64,000 nucleotides of DNA. It comes from CAZLYX01 sp964563885 (GTDB taxonomy: Bacteria; Pseudomonadota; Gammaproteobacteria; Burkholderiales; Neisseriaceae). The stretch is from positions 27,163 to 91,162 of the forward strand of contig CAZLYX010000002.1 in NCBI GenBank assembly GCA_964563885.1, given 5' to 3'. How positions within the stretch are numbered: position 1 is the first letter of the stretch; each line of letters opens with the position of its first letter. Made by a program: the position numbers and the translations under genes. Below, in pieces: positions 42,166-50,967 of the stretch. The notes below the pieces were generated by a model. That model worked only from the letters and a program-made list of their open reading frames with translations. It was not told where the DNA came from and made no database searches.

Positions 42166-43143
42166 ATGACTGATAACATTTTCGGAGATGGCGCTTTTCG
42201 TCGTGAAGGCCTAAAAGGTTCAATGGTTGAAAATACCTATGCTGGCGCTTTATCTTTCATGCGTCGCAAATATACCCGTGACTTAACAGATGTTGATGTA
42301 GTGGTTTCGGGAGTGCCATTAGATTTAGCTACTACTTTTCGCCCTGGTGCTCGCTTAGGACCAGCAGCAATTCGTGCTGCAAGCGTGCAATTGGCAGAAT
42401 TAAATCTTTTTCCTTGGGGTTTTGATCCGTTTGATGATTTGGCTGTCATTGATTACGGTGATTGTTGGTTTGATGCGCACCAACCGTGGACTATTCGAGA
42501 AAGTATCGTTCAACATGCGCGTGACATTATTCAAAATAGCAATGCAAAAATGTTAACACTAGGTGGGGACCATTACGTTACTTATCCTTTGCTACAGGCT
42601 CATGCTGAAAAATATGGTAAACCTCTAAGCCTGTTACATTTTGATGCGCATTGCGATACTTGGCCAGATGACGAAGAAAATTCTTTGAATCACGGTACGA
42701 TGTTTTATAAGGCAATTAAAAACGGGCTCATAGATCCTAAAAGTTCAGTGCAAGTTGGCATTAGAACTTGGAATAGTGATTTTATGGGAATGAATATGCT
42801 TTTTGCACCATGGGTGAACGAAAATGGCATAGAAGCAACCGTTAAGCGTATTTACGAAACAATTGCTGATCATCCTGTGTATATTACATTTGATATTGAT
42901 TGTTTAGATCCTGCTTTTGCACCTGGTACAGGCACGCCTGTACCAGGTGGTTTAAGCACACATACTGCGTTAGGGATTGTGCGGGAACTAGGTGGGCTAA
43001 ATATTGTTGGCATGGATGTGGTCGAAGTGTCGCCTGCATACGATAATGCAGAAATAACAGCGATTGCCGCTGCTCACGTAGCGGCAGACATGCTTTGTTT
43101 GCTGCGAAATAAAAAAATGAAAATAAATAATGCTCGCGCTTAG
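42166..43143 (+). CDS. speB: Agmatinase (ureohydrolase family)
   Basis: This 325-residue manganese enzyme probably splits agmatine into putrescine and urea. Metal-ligand motifs are LGGDHYVTYPLL, FDAHCDTWPD and TFDIDCLDPAFAPGTGTPVPGG. The substrate-loop region VGIRTWNSDF is similar to bacterial SpeB. Guanidinobutyrase or arginase-like activity cannot be excluded. AAGGA lies about 7 nt before the ATG. The asparaginase gene starts 25 bp downstream, so the two are probably co-transcribed. Confidence 0.9.
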   Translation: MTDNIFGDGAFRREGLKGSMVENTYAGALSFMRRKYTRDLTDVDVVVSGVPLDLATTFRPGARLGPAAIRAASVQLAELNLFPWGFDPFDDLAVIDYGDCWFDAHQPWTIRESIVQHARDIIQNSNAKMLTLGGDHYVTYPLLQAHAEKYGKPLSLLHFDAHCDTWPDDEENSLNHGTMFYKAIKNGLIDPKSSVQVGIRTWNSDFMGMNMLFAPWVNENGIEATVKRIYETIADHPVYITFDIDCLDPAFAPGTGTPVPGGLSTHTALGIVRELGGLNIVGMDVVEVSPAYDNAEITAIAAAHVAADMLCLLRNKKMKINNARA

Positions 43144-43168
43144 TATCCCATAGCCCAATTGAATAATA

Positions 43169-44161
43169 ATGAAAAAACGTATTGGTGTTTTATATACTGG
43201 TGGCACTATAGGTATGCGACAAAGCTTGGAGGGTCTTATACCTGATGTAGCTTTGGCCAGTAAAGCATTACTTCCTTTTGAACAACAATTTGAATTTGAA
43301 TGGCATATTTGTGATCCATTGATTGATTCTTCAGCAATCCAACTTAGCCATTGGCAAGAGTGGGTAGCGCTTATTATTACAAAAATTAGTCAATATGATG
43401 GCATTCTAGTACTACATGGCACAGACACCATGGCGTATACAGCAAATTTTTTAGCTTTAGCGATTCAAAGCTTACACAAACCAATCGTATTAACTGGCTC
43501 ACAATGGCCATTTGATGCAGTAAAAAGTGATGCTACTTTAAATCTTGCTGTGGCAGTAGCCGCTTTTCAGAAAGAATGGATGGGAGTAGCAGTTGCTTTT
43601 AATGGGAAACTTTATCCAGCGGTAGGAATCAGTAAAATCAGTACCGAAAATGCAACAGGATTTGCTAATGCTCATTTCAATGCTATTGGAGCATGGTCTG
43701 AGCAGCAGGGATGGACTGATTGGAATGGTGATTCATTAAGCCAACACGATGATGCATCAACAACCTTTGCATTCAAGCTAAAAAATACAGTTAAAGTTGC
43801 TGTATATTGGTTAGCGCCAGGATGCAATGCAGATATGATTGCAAAAAGCTTAAGTGATTTTGAATCAGACGCTGCCGTCTTGATGACTTATGGCCATGGC
43901 AATGCTCCGGCTTCAGGACACTTAATCTCATCAGTAAAAAAATACACTGCAACGGGGAAGCACATATTGAATATCAGCCAAGTTTTACAAGGATCCGCTG
44001 CTGACACCTATGCTCAGGGGAGTGCTTTAAGAAAAGCTGGCGTGATTGTGGGTGGTAAAGCAAACATAGAAACAGCAGTTGCTTTAATGCATTTAAGTGC
44101 TAGTCAGCAATGGCCGATAGCCCAAATAACACAGGTTTTACGGAATCATCAATTACTCTGA
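43169..44161 (+). CDS. ansA: L-asparaginase, type I (AnsA-like)
   Basis: This 330-residue protein lacks a signal peptide, consistent with a cytoplasmic type I enzyme hydrolysing asparagine to aspartate and ammonia. Catalytic motifs are LYTGGTIGM (nucleophile Thr) and LVLHGTDTMAYTA (Thr-Asp pair with Lys later), followed by PIVLTGSQWP. It follows the agmatinase-like gene by 25 bp. Both release nitrogen from amino-acid derivatives, so a nitrogen-scavenging operon is inferred. Confidence 0.92.
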   Translation: MKKRIGVLYTGGTIGMRQSLEGLIPDVALASKALLPFEQQFEFEWHICDPLIDSSAIQLSHWQEWVALIITKISQYDGILVLHGTDTMAYTANFLALAIQSLHKPIVLTGSQWPFDAVKSDATLNLAVAVAAFQKEWMGVAVAFNGKLYPAVGISKISTENATGFANAHFNAIGAWSEQQGWTDWNGDSLSQHDDASTTFAFKLKNTVKVAVYWLAPGCNADMIAKSLSDFESDAAVLMTYGHGNAPASGHLISSVKKYTATGKHILNISQVLQGSAADTYAQGSALRKAGVIVGGKANIETAVALMHLSASQQWPIAQITQVLRNHQLL

Positions 44162-44204
44162 TAACAGTATGTAGTTTATATATAAAAACAAAAGGTTTTA
44201 GAAA

Positions 44205-45377
44205 ATGAAACTCGCCTTAACAACATTATGGCTACTTCTAATCACGCTTGATTCTTATTATTTTTATCAAGTTGGAGCGCCGGTATTTCCACTACTGGCA
44301 GCGTGTATGAGTGTAGTATTTGTGATTTATAATTACAGAAAAGTTAACTTCTCTGAAATTATTGTCAATCAGAAAAAAGTGCTTTTTATTTTTGCGTATC
44401 TTGCAATCAGCAGTATTGTGATTGGTCTTTTTTATCAAACTGCGGTATTTGAAAAACGAATACCAGCATTAGTTTTCTTTTTGCCCATTATTATTCATGC
44501 TGGTTATCTTTTTCACAGCAGGCCAGATTTATTGAAGTCTGGGCTTAAGATAGTATTAAGCATTCATTTGCTGTTTTTCTTTGTGCAATTTATCACTTAC
44601 TATGCAACAGGTAATTTTCTTGATTATCTTGAACCTATTACTGGAGAATCGCAACGCGCATTGGGTGGTAGTTATACGTTTAGCGCACTGAATATTAAGC
44701 TTATTCGTGCAACAGGTTTGTTTAATGAGCCTGGCAGCTATTCAACATTTGTGTTTCTTACCTACGCCATTTTACAGATCGTTCGCAAAAATTTAAATGA
44801 GGATCTTAGCATAACGTTATTTGATGGTTTAGTTTTAATGTCTATTTTGCTAACTTTTTCTATTTTTGGATTTATTTTCACATCCACTTATGTGGCAACC
44901 TTGTTGATTCACAAAAAATTAAGCACTAAAATTGCTGTTGCTGTTATGGCGACACCCTTTATGTATTTGTCGGTAATAAACTATATTATGCCGCGTTTTG
45001 GTAAAGATGCCGACCATTCTGGTGTGGGCTTTAGAACTGAGATTGTACAATATGCGATTGATCATATTCCTGAAAATACATATGCCACTTTGATCGGCTA
45101 CGGTTCTTTTGTAGATTTAAATACCTTATTTAATGTTTCTTTTTTCTGGAATGACGTTGGATTGATTCTAAATCTAATTACCTCTTTTGGTGTTGTGGGC
45201 ATGATTATTCTGGCTTTTATCAGTAGAGAAGCCTTTATGAAATATAAACTATTCTTTATTATTCTATTGCTAGCAAAGCTATCGATTTATACTATTTTTA
45301 TTTGGTTTTGCTTTTCTATCTTTTATTCAAGAGCAACAGAACAAGCATCTGGAAAAGTATTTCCAGAAACCAGCTAA
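44205..45377 (+). CDS. Wzy/O-antigen ligase-like polytopic membrane protein, isolated
   Basis: This 390-residue protein has about ten predicted helices. A large periplasmic loop with GESQRALGGSYTFSALNIKLIRATGLFNEPGSYSTFVFLTYAI contains the Arg and Glu-Pro-Gly features seen in Wzy polymerases and O-antigen ligases. A second loop has GFRTEIVQYAIDHIPENTYATLIGYGSF. These enzymes work on lipid-linked glycans in the inner membrane. No glycosyltransferase, flippase or other polysaccharide gene is adjacent, so its substrate is unknown. AGG lies 9 nt before the ATG and a strong terminator follows. The family call rests on topology and the loop pattern. Confidence 0.75.
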   Translation: MKLALTTLWLLLITLDSYYFYQVGAPVFPLLAACMSVVFVIYNYRKVNFSEIIVNQKKVLFIFAYLAISSIVIGLFYQTAVFEKRIPALVFFLPIIIHAGYLFHSRPDLLKSGLKIVLSIHLLFFFVQFITYYATGNFLDYLEPITGESQRALGGSYTFSALNIKLIRATGLFNEPGSYSTFVFLTYAILQIVRKNLNEDLSITLFDGLVLMSILLTFSIFGFIFTSTYVATLLIHKKLSTKIAVAVMATPFMYLSVINYIMPRFGKDADHSGVGFRTEIVQYAIDHIPENTYATLIGYGSFVDLNTLFNVSFFWNDVGLILNLITSFGVVGMIILAFISREAFMKYKLFFIILLLAKLSIYTIFIWFCFSIFYSRATEQASGKVFPETS

Positions 45378-45403
45378 TTATTTTCGATTTAGTTTAAATT
45401 ACT

Positions 45404-45433
45404 AAAAGCCTTTTGTTATGCAAAAGGCTTTTT
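45404..45433 (+). terminator. Terminator after the Wzy-like gene
   Basis: AAAAGCCTTTTG pairs with CAAAAGGCTTTT around TTATG, then T-run. Confidence 0.88.
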
Positions 45434-45629
45434 ATGTTTTATGATAAGGGCGAAACAGCTGATATTGTTGTGAAATATAACCAGTACACTGCTGGAAATT
45501 CTAGAGTGTATTTAACGAATAGTGTATGATTCGCGCAGTATTGGTTTGCCAATCTCAATAGGCAAATCTGCCTATATTCAGCTACAGACTTTCAGGTAGC
45601 TTATTAATGAATTGAACGATAAACAGATT

Positions 45630-46706
45630 ATGAAACCATCGATTTTACAAAAACTACAAGGTTTGACTGAGCGACTGGAAGAGGTGACTTATCTCTTAGG
45701 TTCACCCGAAGCCACCGACAACATGGACAACTATCGTAAACTTACTCGAGAACATTCTGAAATAACGCCAATCGCAGGCGTGTTCCAGCAATATACATTG
45801 GCACAAAGTGATTTGTCTGAAGCTGAAACCATGCTGAGTGATCCCGATATGAAAGATTTTGCGGCTGAAGAAATTGAGGCTGCAAAAGTCAAAATGAATG
45901 TATTAGAAATTGAGCTGCAAAAACTGCTATTGCCAAAAGATGCAGATGACGATAAAAATATTTTTATTGAAGTACGTGCTGGTACTGGTGGTGACGAAGC
46001 TGCATTATTTGCTGGCGACTTATTGCGCATGTATACCCGCTTTGCAGAACGAAACCGCTGGCAAGTTGAAATTGTGTCGTCTCACGAAAGTGATTTAGGC
46101 GGCTACAAAGAAGTGATTGCACGCATTATCGGCTTGGGCGCATATAGCAAATTAAAGTTTGAATCGGGCGGTCACCGTGTTCAACGCGTGCCGACCACCG
46201 AAAGCCAAGGCCGCATTCATACCTCAGCGTGCACGGTTGCTGTGATGCCAGAAGCAGACGAGTTAGAAAACATTATAATAAATTCAGGCGATTTACGAAT
46301 TGATACTTTTCGAGCATCTGGTGCTGGTGGCCAACATATTAATAAAACCGATTCAGCGGTACGCCTTACTCACTTGCCCAGTGGTATGGTGGTTGAATGC
46401 CAAGATGGTCGCTCTCAGCATGCTAACAAAGCTCAGGCAATGAAAGTGTTGGCTTCGCGCTTGAACAACATGCAAAAACAAGCAGCCCATGATAAAGAAG
46501 CGGCTGAGCGTAAAAGTTTGATTGGCAGTGGTGACCGCAGCGAGCGAATTCGTACCTATAACTTTCCACAAGGCCGTGTGAGCGATCATCGTATTAATCT
46601 CACATTGCATAAGCTAGATTTTGTTATGGACGGCGATTTGGACGAGCTGACTAATGCATTGAGTGCAGAGCATCAAGCAGAGTTGCTGGCACATATGGGT
46701 GATTAA
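45630..46706 (+). CDS. prfA: Peptide chain release factor 1
   Basis: This 358-residue factor reads UAA and UAG and triggers peptide release. I chose ATG 45630 (MKPSILQKLQGL), the standard family start, over TTG 45612. The GGQ loop is in RASGAGGQHINKTDSAVRLTHLPSG. The acidic N-terminal helices and EVRAGTGGDEAALFAGDLLRMY are typical. A one-mismatch DUS lies upstream near 45590 and a full DUS-pair terminator downstream. Confidence 0.96.
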   Translation: MKPSILQKLQGLTERLEEVTYLLGSPEATDNMDNYRKLTREHSEITPIAGVFQQYTLAQSDLSEAETMLSDPDMKDFAAEEIEAAKVKMNVLEIELQKLLLPKDADDDKNIFIEVRAGTGGDEAALFAGDLLRMYTRFAERNRWQVEIVSSHESDLGGYKEVIARIIGLGAYSKLKFESGGHRVQRVPTTESQGRIHTSACTVAVMPEADELENIIINSGDLRIDTFRASGAGGQHINKTDSAVRLTHLPSGMVVECQDGRSQHANKAQAMKVLASRLNNMQKQAAHDKEAAERKSLIGSGDRSERIRTYNFPQGRVSDHRINLTLHKLDFVMDGDLDELTNALSAEHQAELLAHMGD

Positions 46707-46720
46707 ACCTTGTTGCGAAT

Positions 46721-46777
46721 AAAAGGCTACCTGAAAACTTTAATTTCATTAAAATTGAGCTTTCAGGTAGCCTTTTA
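46721..46777 (+). terminator. DUS pair after prfA
   Basis: DUS 46724-46735 and inverse 46762-46773 pair, with a second small AT hairpin in the 26-nt loop; TTTTATTG follows. Confidence 0.82.
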
Positions 46778-46881
46778 TTGTTTAGAAGCTTTTAATGCTA
46801 GTAGAGTTTAAATAACCTTTACAGCATCCCGTAAATAATCTAGTTCAGCTATAATCGCACATTAATTATTGAGGAATTTTC

Positions 46882-47970
46882 ATGAGCAGTCCCGAATATT
46901 GTCAGCAATTAGAAGAGAAGAAAATACGCTTGAGCCAATTGTTCAGTGATATTGCTGTACCTAGAATTGAGGTATTTGCTTCACCGGAACAATACTTCCG
47001 TATGCGGGCAGAATTTCGTTTGTGGCACGAGGATGAGGATATTTTTTATGCCATGTTTGCTCGCGGTGAAAAACCCAGTAGCGCTTCAATGATACGCGTT
47101 GATCATTTTCCGACAGCACACGAAAGCATTAATAACATGATGTCGCGGCTATTAGCAGCGATAGCTAATAATCTGTGTTTAACAAACCGATTGTTTCAAG
47201 TAGAGTTTTTATCTACACTCAGTGGTGAAATGCTGATTACACTGATTTATCGTGCGCCATTAGATGAGGTTTGGCGTATTGAAGCCGAAAAATTGGCGCG
47301 TGAATTAGATGTTTATATTATTGGCCGCAGCCGTGGGCAAAAAGTGGTGTTGTCACAAGACTATGTGACTGAAAAATTAACTGTTCACGGGCGAGAATTT
47401 AGTTACCGTCAAATTGAAGGTGGGTTTACTCAGCCTAACGCTTATGTTTGTCGAGATATGTTGGAATGGGCATGCAGTGCCGCTAAAGGTTTAGGCGGAG
47501 ATTTGCTCGAATTATATTGTGGCAATGGCAATTTTACGCTGCCGCTTTCTACTCACTTTAAGCGTGTTTTGGCTACCGAATTGTCCAAAACATCAGTTTA
47601 CGCCGCACAAGAAAATATCGCTGCTAATGGTGCTGATAACATTGATATAGTGCGTTTGTCAGCACAAGAGTTTACCGAAGCTTATTCAGCTGTGCGCGAA
47701 TTTCATCGTTTGCAGCAACAAAAAATCTATTTAACTGATTATGAATTTTCAACGGTATTTGTCGACCCACCACGAGCTGGTATTGACAACGAAACATTGA
47801 AACTACTACAAGGTTTTGAAAATATTATCTATATTTCATGCAACCCAGAAACCTTGCGTGCTAATTTGGATACACTGACACAAACGCATAGCATTCAACG
47901 CTTTGCACTATTCGATCAATTTCCATTTACTCATCATATAGAAAGTGGCGTATTGTTGATTAAAAAGTAA
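46882..47970 (+). CDS. trmA: tRNA (uracil-54-C5)-methyltransferase
   Basis: This 362-residue enzyme makes ribothymidine at position 54 of tRNAs. Motifs are GGFTQPNAYVCRDMLEWA, LLELYCGNGNFTLPLS (SAM site), FVDPPRAGIDNETL, and the nucleophile Cys in IYISCNPETLRANL. The N-terminus, with YCQQLEEKKIRL, is of the TrmA rather than RlmC/RlmD type, and there is no Fe-S cluster motif. AGGAA precedes the ATG. A degenerate DUS terminator follows. Confidence 0.94.
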   Translation: MSSPEYCQQLEEKKIRLSQLFSDIAVPRIEVFASPEQYFRMRAEFRLWHEDEDIFYAMFARGEKPSSASMIRVDHFPTAHESINNMMSRLLAAIANNLCLTNRLFQVEFLSTLSGEMLITLIYRAPLDEVWRIEAEKLARELDVYIIGRSRGQKVVLSQDYVTEKLTVHGREFSYRQIEGGFTQPNAYVCRDMLEWACSAAKGLGGDLLELYCGNGNFTLPLSTHFKRVLATELSKTSVYAAQENIAANGADNIDIVRLSAQEFTEAYSAVREFHRLQQQKIYLTDYEFSTVFVDPPRAGIDNETLKLLQGFENIIYISCNPETLRANLDTLTQTHSIQRFALFDQFPFTHHIESGVLLIKK

Positions 47971-47980
47971 TTGAATCAAA

Positions 47981-48038
47981 AGTCTAGCTGAAAAAACAGA
48001 ATTTTAGTGACTCTGTTTGCTTTCAGCTAGCCTTTTAA
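47981..48038 (+). terminator. Terminator with matching changes in both DUS-like arms
   Basis: The arms AGTCTAGCTGAAA (47981-47993) and TTTCAGCTAGCCT (48021-48033) both carry the same C-to-G change relative to DUS, keeping the pairing. Inner bases AAACAGA and TCTGTTT extend the stem. TTTTAA follows. Confidence 0.75.
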
Positions 48039-48189
48039 TATATACAAATATGAAGCAGATTTGTTCATTAAATAATATTCGATTATAAATAAACAAGTTG
48101 AGTAAATTTATAAATTCACATAAGTTTGATATCTAATTGGCTTATATTTAGGTATAGTGATCATACTTTCAACTTAATGGAGACTCACC

Positions 48190-48609
48190 ATGAAAAAAAC
48201 AATCCTTGCGCTATTTTTAGCAACTATTGCCGGTTATGGTATGGCAAAAGACAAACAACAGGTAACTGTTTCGCTAACTTCGGCCAGCACGATGGCTCAA
48301 GGCATGGCGATGGTTTTAGCCAATCAAATGCAAGAGCAAGGTGCACAAGTGGATATTTTACTCTGCGATAAAGCAGGCGATATCGCTTTAAAAGGTGCTA
48401 AAGGTGAAGCGCTGAAACCTAATAATGTTACTCCTGCACAGTTGTTAGACGGCGCTATTAAAAAAGGCGCAACGGCTTCTGTATGTGCGCTTTACTTGCC
48501 GAATACAGGCCATAAGGCAGAAGATTTACGTGATGGTATTAAGCCAGCAAATCCTGCAGCAATGGCCGCTAGCTTGCTAGAAAAAAACCGTAAGCATATC
48601 GGTTTTTAA
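48190..48609 (+). CDS. Periplasmic DsrE/DsrF-like protein
   Basis: This encodes 139 residues, of which the first about 19 (MKKTILALFLATIAGYGMA) are a signal peptide. The mature domain resembles the DsrE-like fold, with VTVSLTSASTMAQGMAMVLANQMQEQGAQVDILLCDKAGDIAL and VTPAQLLDGAIKKGATASVCALYLPN. The two cysteines (in LLCDK and SVCALY) sit where sulfur-carrier cysteines occur in relatives. Periplasmic DsrE-like proteins are poorly characterised; sulfur handling is only a possibility. GGAG lies 8 nt before the ATG and a hairpin terminator follows. Confidence 0.78.
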   Translation: MKKTILALFLATIAGYGMAKDKQQVTVSLTSASTMAQGMAMVLANQMQEQGAQVDILLCDKAGDIALKGAKGEALKPNNVTPAQLLDGAIKKGATASVCALYLPNTGHKAEDLRDGIKPANPAAMAASLLEKNRKHIGF

Positions 48610-48629
48610 TTCAAGTTTGTTAGTAAGAT

Positions 48630-48675
48630 AAACCTGTGTTGGCGCTTAATTAAATAGGCGTGACACAGGTTTTTT
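48630..48675 (+). terminator. Terminator after the DsrE-like gene
   Basis: AAACCTGTGT (48630-48639) pairs with ACACAGGTTT (48663-48672); TTTTT follows. The loop contains a smaller GCGC/GGCG interaction. Confidence 0.82.
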
Positions 48676-48769
48676 ATTTAGACGATTCTGAGTGAGCGAA
48701 ACGAATTAAATCATTAAGCGTGATACAAGCAATAAAGCAGCTTTACATCAGTTTTGTTTTTACAGTTTT

Positions 48770-48803
48770 AAAAGGCTACCTGAAACGTTTCAGGTAGCTT
48801 GTT
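48770..48803. terminator. DUS with near-DUS inverse arm before the SBF gene end
   Basis: DUS 48773-48784 pairs with TTTCAGGTAGCTT across a very short loop. On the minus strand the following A-run of the plus strand becomes T-rich. It is about 100 bp past the stop of the minus-strand transporter. Confidence 0.75.
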
Positions 48804-48903
48804 AAGTATTTACTTGGTTAGACTTAAAACATAAGTCTTGTTTGACAGCGTTGTTTAGATTGTGGAGTGTCTATTATTAACAGTGTTCCAACGAAAAAGT
48901 GCT

Positions 48904-49872
48904 TTAGTTAGAGCTCGGAAATAGTTTAGGTGATAATTTCACATACCAAGCCGCTGCTTGCACTTGTACTACATAAGCTAAAGCAATTAATAGAGCTGCT
49001 TCGGCGCCTTCGGTGCCAAAAACACCTAAAGCAATGGCTAGAGCGATGGAAAGATTACGCATCACAGTGCCATAAACCAGAGCGATGCCATCATCACGAT
49101 TAAAACGCCATTTGGCAATCACAGTTGATAATGTAAAGTTTACTGCATACATCACCACTAAAGGCAGCAACAATTGTAATAACACCGATGGTTGATCAAT
49201 GATGGTGTGTGCTTTTAAAGCCATAGATACAAAAACAATCCCTAATACACCCAATGTAGATAGCGGCGGAAATTTTGGTTTGATGTCTTTATTGAAGGTT
49301 TCTGCACCCTTATTTTTAACAAGCCATCTTTGTGTGAAGTAACCCAAAACCAAAGGTACAAATACAATCATTATTATTTGTATAAATACGTCTAATAAAG
49401 GTACTTCAACTACTGCACCTAATAATCCAGACAGGTATAAAGGGGTTAGCAATGAGCCTAAGATTAAACCTACTACTGTCATTTTAACGGCTGCGGGTAC
49501 ATTGCCTTTAGCAAAGCCTGTCCAAGAAATGGTCATGCCTGAAGTGGGCAGTAAGCTCACCAATAACAAACCCAAGCGCATCAGGGCTTGATCTTTGAAA
49601 AATAAAAGCCCTAATCCATAACCTAATGCAGGAACGAAGATAAAATTGATTAAAATGGCTGTTAATTGTACTGGTGCACCACCAGATTTAAACAGCTCTT
49701 TCATATTCATTGTCACCATCATTGGATAAACCATCAGAAAGGTGAGCGGTAGAATTAGCGACTTTAGAAAACTTGCGTTTTCAATTGCATAACCAAAACC
49801 TAGCCCGAGTAGCATCGCTAATGGAATGCTCAAGGTTAAGTTTTTTTGTAACCACATTAAGGTACGCCACAT
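48904..49872 (-). CDS. SBF/arsenite-type transporter family protein
   Basis: This 322-residue membrane protein has about ten helices of the bile-acid:sodium symporter (SBF)/ACR3 fold. Supporting segments are PLTFLMVYPMMVTMNMKEL, LLVSLLPTSGMTISWTGFAKGNVPAAVKMTVVGLILGSLLTP with the helix-breaking Pro, and YGTVMRNLSIALAIALGVFG, which matches the second crossover. There is no Cys in the ACR3 position that I can identify, and no arsenic genes are near, so the substrate is open. The DUF3817 gene lies upstream on the same strand. Confidence 0.82.
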   Translation of the reverse strand: MWRTLMWLQKNLTLSIPLAMLLGLGFGYAIENASFLKSLILPLTFLMVYPMMVTMNMKELFKSGGAPVQLTAILINFIFVPALGYGLGLLFFKDQALMRLGLLLVSLLPTSGMTISWTGFAKGNVPAAVKMTVVGLILGSLLTPLYLSGLLGAVVEVPLLDVFIQIIMIVFVPLVLGYFTQRWLVKNKGAETFNKDIKPKFPPLSTLGVLGIVFVSMALKAHTIIDQPSVLLQLLLPLVVMYAVNFTLSTVIAKWRFNRDDGIALVYGTVMRNLSIALAIALGVFGTEGAEAALLIALAYVVQVQAAAWYVKLSPKLFPSSN

Positions 49873-50040
49873 ACTTGCTCCAATTGGTTTGCATTATTTT
49901 ATACACACTCAAATACCGTGCTTGCGTTTGTATTTTTACAGGCTTTAAATAGTGTATCCATGAATGTCACGACACATTTATACTTGTTATAAAACCTCTA
50001 ATATTCAGTAAAATGTTGTTGTGTATTATGGTTTCTATGG

Positions 50041-50364
50041 TTAAATTTCATTTTTTTGGATATATTTTTTAATTAAATAATCGGCATAGAATCCACCCAG
50101 TGGGATAAATGCCAGCAAGATAATTTTAATCGCCATTAAACTTGGCAATACTCGTTTAATAACAGAGTAAATTAAAACTGTTACCAGTGAAATAAATAAA
50201 ACACCATGGATTGGCCCCAAAATAGATACCAATATTGGCCATCCAGCTAATCGTTTGAGAGGCACTGCAATCAACACCAAACCAAGCAATGCAACGCCAT
50301 CTGTAAAAGCTAAACCATAGATCATGTTTAGCATACGACGATTACTACTCACTATATTTGACAC
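50041..50364 (-). CDS. DUF3817 small membrane protein
   Basis: This 107-residue protein probably starts at GTG 50364, with AGAG 7 nt upstream. Three helices are predicted. The family pattern is clear: NMIYGLAFTDGVALLGLVLIAVPLKRLAGWP, GPIHGVLFISLVTVLIYS and LLAFIPLGGFYADYLIKK. Function unknown. It is on the same strand as the SBF transporter gene, 168 bp upstream of it. Confidence 0.85.
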   Translation of the reverse strand: MSNIVSSNRRMLNMIYGLAFTDGVALLGLVLIAVPLKRLAGWPILVSILGPIHGVLFISLVTVLIYSVIKRVLPSLMAIKIILLAFIPLGGFYADYLIKKYIQKNEI

Positions 50365-50433
50365 TTGTCACTCTTTCTAAAATTATTCAGCATTTAAATT
50401 AAGCCCTCAATACCAACGTAAAAAATTAGCAAA

Positions 50434-50445
50434 AGGCTACCTGAA
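50434..50445 (+). repeat. DUS downstream of the GNAT gene
   Basis: Perfect single DUS 20 bp beyond the GNAT stop on the minus strand. Confidence 0.9.
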
Positions 50446-50464
50446 AATACTTAAGGGTTCTTAT

Positions 50465-50947
50465 TTATAGATATTTGCGAAGTAGCTCGCATTCAACACT
50501 GATTTTTCGGTTTAATGGCAACGCAGCACTACCAAGCGATTGATAGCCATTTAATTCGTAAAACACTACTGAATTGAGCGAGGCGTAAAGCTTTATAAAG
50601 CCTAAACCTGCTTGTGTTGATAGCTCTTCGGCACGTTGTAGCAGTGCAGTGCCTAAACCTTGATTGTGAACAAAAGGATGGACATATAAAGCATCAAGCT
50701 GAGCTTCTTGGAAATCTAATTGGAAAAAACCTTGAATATGCCCTCGATATTCAGCTACCCACAGCGCTTTTTGGCGATCGCACATGGTGTCCAAATAGCT
50801 TTCTGGATGCAGTAATTCTAGCCATGCATCTAAAATCTGGTCGTTATAACTGCGAACACAGGTATAACGCACGGAGTATTGGTGTGCGTTATAAATATGC
50901 TCGCAATCACTAGGTCGGGCAGGGCGAAGATGGGTAATGATGCTCAT
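50465..50947 (-). CDS. GNAT-family N-acetyltransferase
   Basis: This encodes 160 residues from ATG 50947 (MSIITHLRPARPSDCEHIY); GTG 50956 is the other option. The acetyl-CoA site is QLDALYVHPFVHNQGLGTALLQRAEELS (Q/RxxGxG/A variant QGLGTA), followed by GLGFIKLYASLNSVVFYELNGYQSLG. The acceptor is unknown. It begins 20 bp after the purK stop, so it probably shares that transcript. Confidence 0.87.
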   Translation of the reverse strand: MSIITHLRPARPSDCEHIYNAHQYSVRYTCVRSYNDQILDAWLELLHPESYLDTMCDRQKALWVAEYRGHIQGFFQLDFQEAQLDALYVHPFVHNQGLGTALLQRAEELSTQAGLGFIKLYASLNSVVFYELNGYQSLGSAALPLNRKISVECELLRKYL

Positions 50948-50967
50948 GTGGTACACACTCGATTGGT

